A program made the position numbers and the translations under genes. Below are positions 47,062 through 54,484 of a stretch of 54,484 nt of DNA, one piece after another. Position 1 is the first letter of the stretch. Every line of letters begins with the position of its first letter. Location: NCBI GenBank assembly GCA_029850535.1, contig JARCRU010000047.1, positions 1 through 54,484 of the forward strand, in the 5' to 3' direction. This DNA is from Actinomycetota bacterium (GTDB taxonomy: Bacteria; Actinomycetota; Acidimicrobiia; Acidimicrobiales; RAAP-2). The notes under the pieces were generated by a model. The model saw only the letters and a list, made by a program, of their open reading frames with translations, did not search any database and had not been told where the DNA came from.

Positions 47062-48044
47062 TCACGTCCATACGCGGGCGCAACCTCCTGACGCTCGACG
47101 AACTGACCTCCGGAGCCATCCTCGAGGTTCTCGACACCGCCGAACTGTTCGTCGAGGTCAACCAGCGCACCATTAAGAAGGTGCCCGCACTCAAGGGCCG
47201 CGTGGTGGCCTCGTTGTTCTTCGAGGAGTCAACACGTACGCGACTCAGCTTCGAGACGGCGGCCAAGCGACTTTCCGCCGACGTCTTATCCCTCGCGGTG
47301 GCGTCGAGCAGCGTGAAGAAGGGCGAGTCACTGCGCGACACCATCGCCACCATCGACGCCCTCGGCATCGACGCGGTCGTCATGCGTCACCAGTCGAGTG
47401 GTGCGGCGCATCAGGTGAGTGGCTACGTGCCCCACGTGCGTGTCATCAACGCCGGCGACGGGTTGCATCAGCACCCTACGCAGGGGTTGCTCGACGCGTT
47501 CACGGTGCGCCAGGTGTTGGCCGAACGGGTCCACGCCAAGGGATCAGAGACGGGCCAGGACCTCTTTCGAGGTCTGCACGTGTTGATCGTGGGCGACGTC
47601 CGGCACTCGCGGGTGGCGCGAAGCGACATTGCCGCCTACAGCGCCCTGGGTGCCGAGGTACGAGTCGCGGCGCCCGGGACCCTCCTGCCCGCGTGCCTCG
47701 ACGGCTGGCCACTCAGCGTCGTCGAGGACTTTGACGAGGCTCTCGAGTGGGCTGACGTCGTGGGAGTGTTGCGTCTGCAACGAGAGCGCGGCACCGGATC
47801 GTTCGTGCCCAGCCTGAGCGAGTTCACCGAGACCTACGGTCTCACCGTCGAGCGCGCACGTCGCCTGCGCCCCTCGACCATCATCATGCATCCGGGCCCG
47901 ATGAATCGCGGCGTCGAGATCGACTCGGCCGTAGCGGATTTGCCCAGTGCGGTGATCGAACGCCAGGTCAGCAACGGCGTGCCCATTCGAATGGCGGCGC
48001 TCTACTTGAGCGTCACCGGTACACCAGAGGAGACGACGCTATGA
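47058..48044 (+). CDS. pyrB: aspartate carbamoyltransferase catalytic subunit
   Basis: The 328-residue protein has the carbamoyl-phosphate site FFEESTRTRLSFETAAKRL, HQHPTQGLLDAFTV and a C-terminal HPGPMNRGVEI loop with the aspartate-contacting residues. This is the unregulated trimeric form; no pyrI is present. The stop overlaps the pyrC start (ATGA). Confidence 0.95.
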   Translation: MITSIRGRNLLTLDELTSGAILEVLDTAELFVEVNQRTIKKVPALKGRVVASLFFEESTRTRLSFETAAKRLSADVLSLAVASSSVKKGESLRDTIATIDALGIDAVVMRHQSSGAAHQVSGYVPHVRVINAGDGLHQHPTQGLLDAFTVRQVLAERVHAKGSETGQDLFRGLHVLIVGDVRHSRVARSDIAAYSALGAEVRVAAPGTLLPACLDGWPLSVVEDFDEALEWADVVGVLRLQRERGTGSFVPSLSEFTETYGLTVERARRLRPSTIIMHPGPMNRGVEIDSAVADLPSAVIERQVSNGVPIRMAALYLSVTGTPEETTL

Positions 48045-49351
48045 CGTACCTGCTTCGACACGGTCTGCTCGTCGGTCCGGACGCGGTGCGCGTCGCGGAC
48101 GTCCTGGTTCGCGAGGGACGCATCGCCGAAGTCGGCGACACCCTCGACGCGCCCGCGGGCGCCACGGTGATCGACGTCGAGGGATGCTGGGTGGGCCCGG
48201 GATTCGTCGACCTGCACTCGCACCTGCGTGAGCCGGGTCGTGAAGCGGCCGAGAATATTGAGTCGGGCGCACGAGCCGGTGCCGTGGGGGGGTACTGCGC
48301 ACTGGTCGCGATGCCCAACACCGAGCCGGCGCTCGACAACGTGGCGCTGGTGTCGTACGTGTTGGACAAGGGGGCTCGCACCCCGCTCGACGTCGCGGTG
48401 GCGGGGGCCATCACTCAAGGTCGTGAAGGTCGCCACCTGGCACCGTTGGCGGAGATGGCGGCGCTGGGGGTTCGCCTCTTCACCGACGACGGCACGGGAG
48501 TACAAGACCCCTCATTGATGCGCCGAGCCCTGGACTACGCGCGCCCGTTGGGGGTGCGGCTCGCCCAGCACTGCGAGGACGAAGCCCTGGCCGCGCGGGG
48601 GTCGATGAACGAGGGGGTGCTCAGCAGTCGCCTCGGTCTCGTGGGGCGACCCGCGCTCGCCGAAGAATTGATGGTGATGCGCGACATCGAACTCGTCCGC
48701 CTGACGGGGGCGGCGATGCACTTCTTGCACCTCTCGACGGCGCGGTCGTTGGCGCTGGTGAGTGCGGCGCGCCGCGACGGACTCGACGTGACCTGCGAAG
48801 TGACGCCTCATCACCTGACGCTCGACGAAACCGCCTGTGCGGGCTTCGACGCGCACTTCAAGGTGCACCCACCCCTGCGCGGCGCCGACGACGTGAGCGC
48901 GTTGCGTCGGTCCTTGCGCGACGGGCTATTCGACGCCGTCGCCACCGATCACGCACCGCACGCGCCCGAGCTCAAGGACCGCGCGTTCGACGAGGCGCCC
49001 GCGGGCATGTTGGGTCTCGAGCACGCGGGGGCGCTCACCTACGAAGCGCTCGGGAGCGAGCAGTGCGACCCGGTGACCTTCTTCGCCGTTCTCAGTCGGG
49101 GTCCCGCGCGCGTCGCCCAATTGCGCGCGAGTGACCGACGGGTTCGCCACAGCGCTCACGGGGGCGCGCTCGTCGCGGGCGAGGATGCCAACCTCACGGT
49201 TTTCGACCCGCGAAGTGAGTGGACCGCGCGCCGCGACCAACTGCAGAGTCGTGCGCGCAATACTCCTTACGATGGTCGCCCACTACGCGGGCGCGTTACC
49301 ACCACGATCGCCAAGGGTCAGCTCGTCGTGCACGAAGGGAAGTTGCAATGA
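48041..49351 (+). CDS. pyrC: dihydroorotase
   Basis: The 436-residue amidohydrolase belongs to the long class I type found in pyr operons: VDLHSHLREPG (metal-binding HxH), MPNTEPALDN, a later His in the CEVTPHHLTLDE block, and ATDHAPHAPELK with the catalytic Asp. It closes carbamoyl-aspartate to dihydroorotate. It overlaps pyrB and carA by ATGA on both sides. Confidence 0.94.
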   Translation: MTYLLRHGLLVGPDAVRVADVLVREGRIAEVGDTLDAPAGATVIDVEGCWVGPGFVDLHSHLREPGREAAENIESGARAGAVGGYCALVAMPNTEPALDNVALVSYVLDKGARTPLDVAVAGAITQGREGRHLAPLAEMAALGVRLFTDDGTGVQDPSLMRRALDYARPLGVRLAQHCEDEALAARGSMNEGVLSSRLGLVGRPALAEELMVMRDIELVRLTGAAMHFLHLSTARSLALVSAARRDGLDVTCEVTPHHLTLDETACAGFDAHFKVHPPLRGADDVSALRRSLRDGLFDAVATDHAPHAPELKDRAFDEAPAGMLGLEHAGALTYEALGSEQCDPVTFFAVLSRGPARVAQLRASDRRVRHSAHGGALVAGEDANLTVFDPRSEWTARRDQLQSRARNTPYDGRPLRGRVTTTIAKGQLVVHEGKLQ

Positions 49352-50438
49352 CTCGTCCTCGCTCCACTCTGGTGCTCGCTGACGGCACCGCGTTCGAGGG
49401 GTACGCCGCCGGTTTCACGCCCGAGGGCGGGATCACCACGGGCGAGTTCGTGTTCAATACCGCTCTCTCGGGGTACCAGGAAGTGATCACCGATCCGTCC
49501 TACGCCGGTCAGATCATCACCTTTACCTACCCCCACATCGGCAATTACGGTGTGACCCCCCTGGACGACGAGGCGACGCGGCCGTGGTGTCGCGGACTGG
49601 TGGTGCGTGACCTCTCGCCCCTGCGATCGAATTGGCGCTCCAGCGAGGAACTCGAGGCGTTCCTTACTCGCCACGGCGTCCCCGTCATCACCGGTATCGA
49701 TACTCGTCGTCTCACGCGTCACCTGCGCTCGCACGGAGCGTTGCCGGGCGCCTTTGGTGTGGGCGAGCGCGCCGAGGTTGACCGCGCCGCCAGAGAGGCC
49801 ACCGGCACCGACGGTCGTGACCTGGTGAGCCAGGTCACGACCCCGAACCCCTACACCCGCGGCGAGGGCGAGCTGCACATCGTGGCGTACGACTACGGGA
49901 TCAAGGAGACCATGGTGGCCCAGTTGGCGCATCGGTTCCGAGTCACCGTGGTGCCCGCGTGGACGAGTGCGCACGACGTGCGCGCACTCGATCCCGATGG
50001 CGTCTTTCTCTCCAACGGTCCCGGGGACCCGGCGGCGCTGGGCGCTCACGTGAAGGAGATCAGCGATCTGGTGGGCACGGTCCCGATCTTTGGCATCTGT
50101 CTGGGGCACCAGTTGCTCGCGACGGCCCTGGGGGCGACCACGTTCAAGCTGCCCTTCGGACATCACGGCTCGAATCACCCGGTGCGCGACGTGACGTCGG
50201 GGCGCATCGAGATCACCGCGCAGAACCACAACTACGCCGTGGCGCCCGAGTCGCTCGCGCGCGCCGTCGTGAGTCACGTGAACCTCAATGATGGGGTGAT
50301 CGAGGGCATCACCGCGGCGCAGGAACGATGCTTCTCCGTCCAGTACCATCCCGAGGCGGGTCCGGGTCCCCACGACGCGCGCTACCTCTTCGAACGATTC
50401 GACCACCTACTTCGCACGGGCCAATTGGAGACTAAGTA

Positions 50439-50439
<1 letters not shown>
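49348..50439 (+). CDS. carA: carbamoyl-phosphate synthase small subunit
   Basis: CarA supplies ammonia from glutamine to CarB. The 363-residue protein has the N-terminal CarA domain ([22 protein letters not shown] block in two parts) and a class I glutamine amidotransferase domain with nucleophile C251 in [11 protein letters not shown] and the HPE of [13 protein letters not shown]. The ATG overlaps the pyrC stop; an in-frame extension upstream would lie inside pyrC. The TAA overlaps the carB ATG. Confidence 0.95.
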
Positions 50440-53725
<3,286 letters not shown>

Positions 53726-53729
<4 letters not shown>

Positions 53730-54484
53730 ATCTGGCCACGCGCGTCGGTGAGGTGACGCTACCCTCCTTCGTTCTGACCGCGTCGGGAACCGCCGGGCAC
53801 GGCGACGAACTCTCGGGGTACGGCGACCTCTCGGAGCTCGGCGCGGTGGTGACCAAGTCACTGGCGAGCTTTGAGTGGGCGGGCAATGCGCCACCGCGCA
53901 TCGCCTCGTGGGGAAGCGACATGCTCAACGCGGTGGGCCTCGCTGGACCCGGCGTCGCGGCGTGGCGTCGCGACTACCTCCCGGGCCTCCTGGCGCGTCG
54001 CGCGCGCGTGGTCGGGTCCATTTGGGGCAGGAGCGTGGGTGAGTTCGCGGACGCGGCGCGTGCGATGCGCGGGGCTCAAGTGCTCGCCCTCGAGGTCAAC
54101 GCGTCGTGTCCCAACCTCGAGGGCCGAGCGGGGATTTTCGCGCACTCGCCGGAGTTGACCGCGCAGATCGTTGGCGCCGCCGCGGTGTCCGAACTACCTC
54201 TCTGGGTGAAGCTCTCGCCTAATACGCCCCAACTGGTCGACGTCGCGAGCGCCGCGGTGCAGGCCGGTGCGGCGGCCCTGGTGCTGGTCAATACCGTGGT
54301 GGGGATGATCATCGATCTCGAGACGCGCCGACCCGCGCTGGGTAACGGTGGCGGGGGACTCAGCGGTGCGGGAATCTTCCCCGTCGCCCTGCGCGCGATC
54401 TACGAGTGCCACGCGGCGCTGCCGGACACTCCCATCGTCGGGGTGGGCGGGGTGTTCTCGGGCGAGGACGCCATCGCTATGGTC
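53726..54484 (+). CDS. pyrD: dihydroorotate dehydrogenase, class 1 (partial)
   Basis: The 253 residues present run off the window end. The FMN-barrel protein starts [15 protein letters not shown] and has TKSL at the substrate loop, GNAPPR, the class 1 catalytic Cys in [15 protein letters not shown] and [17 protein letters not shown] with GGGGLSG for phosphate binding. The sequence resembles class 1B enzymes, which use NAD through a partner PyrK, but no pyrK is seen upstream; it may lie beyond the end or be absent. The start overlaps carB by ATGA. Confidence 0.92.

Overview
The window reads as chromosomal DNA of a high-GC actinobacterium, most likely of the Acidimicrobiia or a close relative. 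Pointers are a bacterial proteasome activator (Bpa/PafE), a DnaE1 polymerase with an intact PHP domain, a lysine-rich histone-H1-like DksA protein next to lspA, classical menaquinone genes, class-B NfuA, and many start codons that lie only 6-8 nt after a TAGNNT -10 box (leaderless promoters). The lineage is an inference; no rRNA, tRNA, CRISPR array, phage or insertion sequence was seen.

Layout. 1-4.8 kb: tail of an unknown gene, H1-like/DksA protein, lspA, rluD; then, on the minus strand, a group-2 sigma factor and an Rrf2 regulator; divergent bpa. 4.8-12 kb: dnaE1, two unrecognised genes, and a YyaL/DUF255 thioredoxin-domain protein with a short upstream ORF. 12-21.8 kb: sugar block with a Gfo/Idh/MocA dehydrogenase, PfkB kinase, LacI repressor with matching operators, and two complete monosaccharide ABC importers (one XylF-like). 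21.8-27.9 kb: menE, menB, menA, menH, menD and ccdA, with menE and menH on the opposite strand. 27.9-35.9 kb: tyrS, small unknown genes, nfuA, then the co-oriented aroC-aroK-aroB-aroQ and efp-nusB groups.

35.9-46.4 kb is the most unusual part: a copper/cytochrome oxidase locus. It holds an SCO domain fused to a polytopic membrane domain, a cupredoxin with a CuA-like but His-less motif behind a two-state RNA leader, CtaC, CtaD, CtaE, a 37-residue single-helix peptide, a CtaG-like protein, a second SCO, a true CtaG and two paralogous small membrane proteins. The CtaD subunit keeps all haem and CuB ligands but has lost the hallmark residues of both the D and the K proton channels. No c-type cytochrome is present here, so a copper protein is a plausible electron donor.

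46.4-54.5 kb: pyrimidine operon pyrR-pyrB-pyrC-carA-carB-pyrD, all overlapping, preceded by an exact PyrR-binding RNA motif; pyrD runs off the window end.

Genes are tightly packed. Four convergent pairs end in one shared four-base dual stop, most co-directional genes overlap by ATGA/GTGA/TAATG, and no gap exceeds 300 bases.
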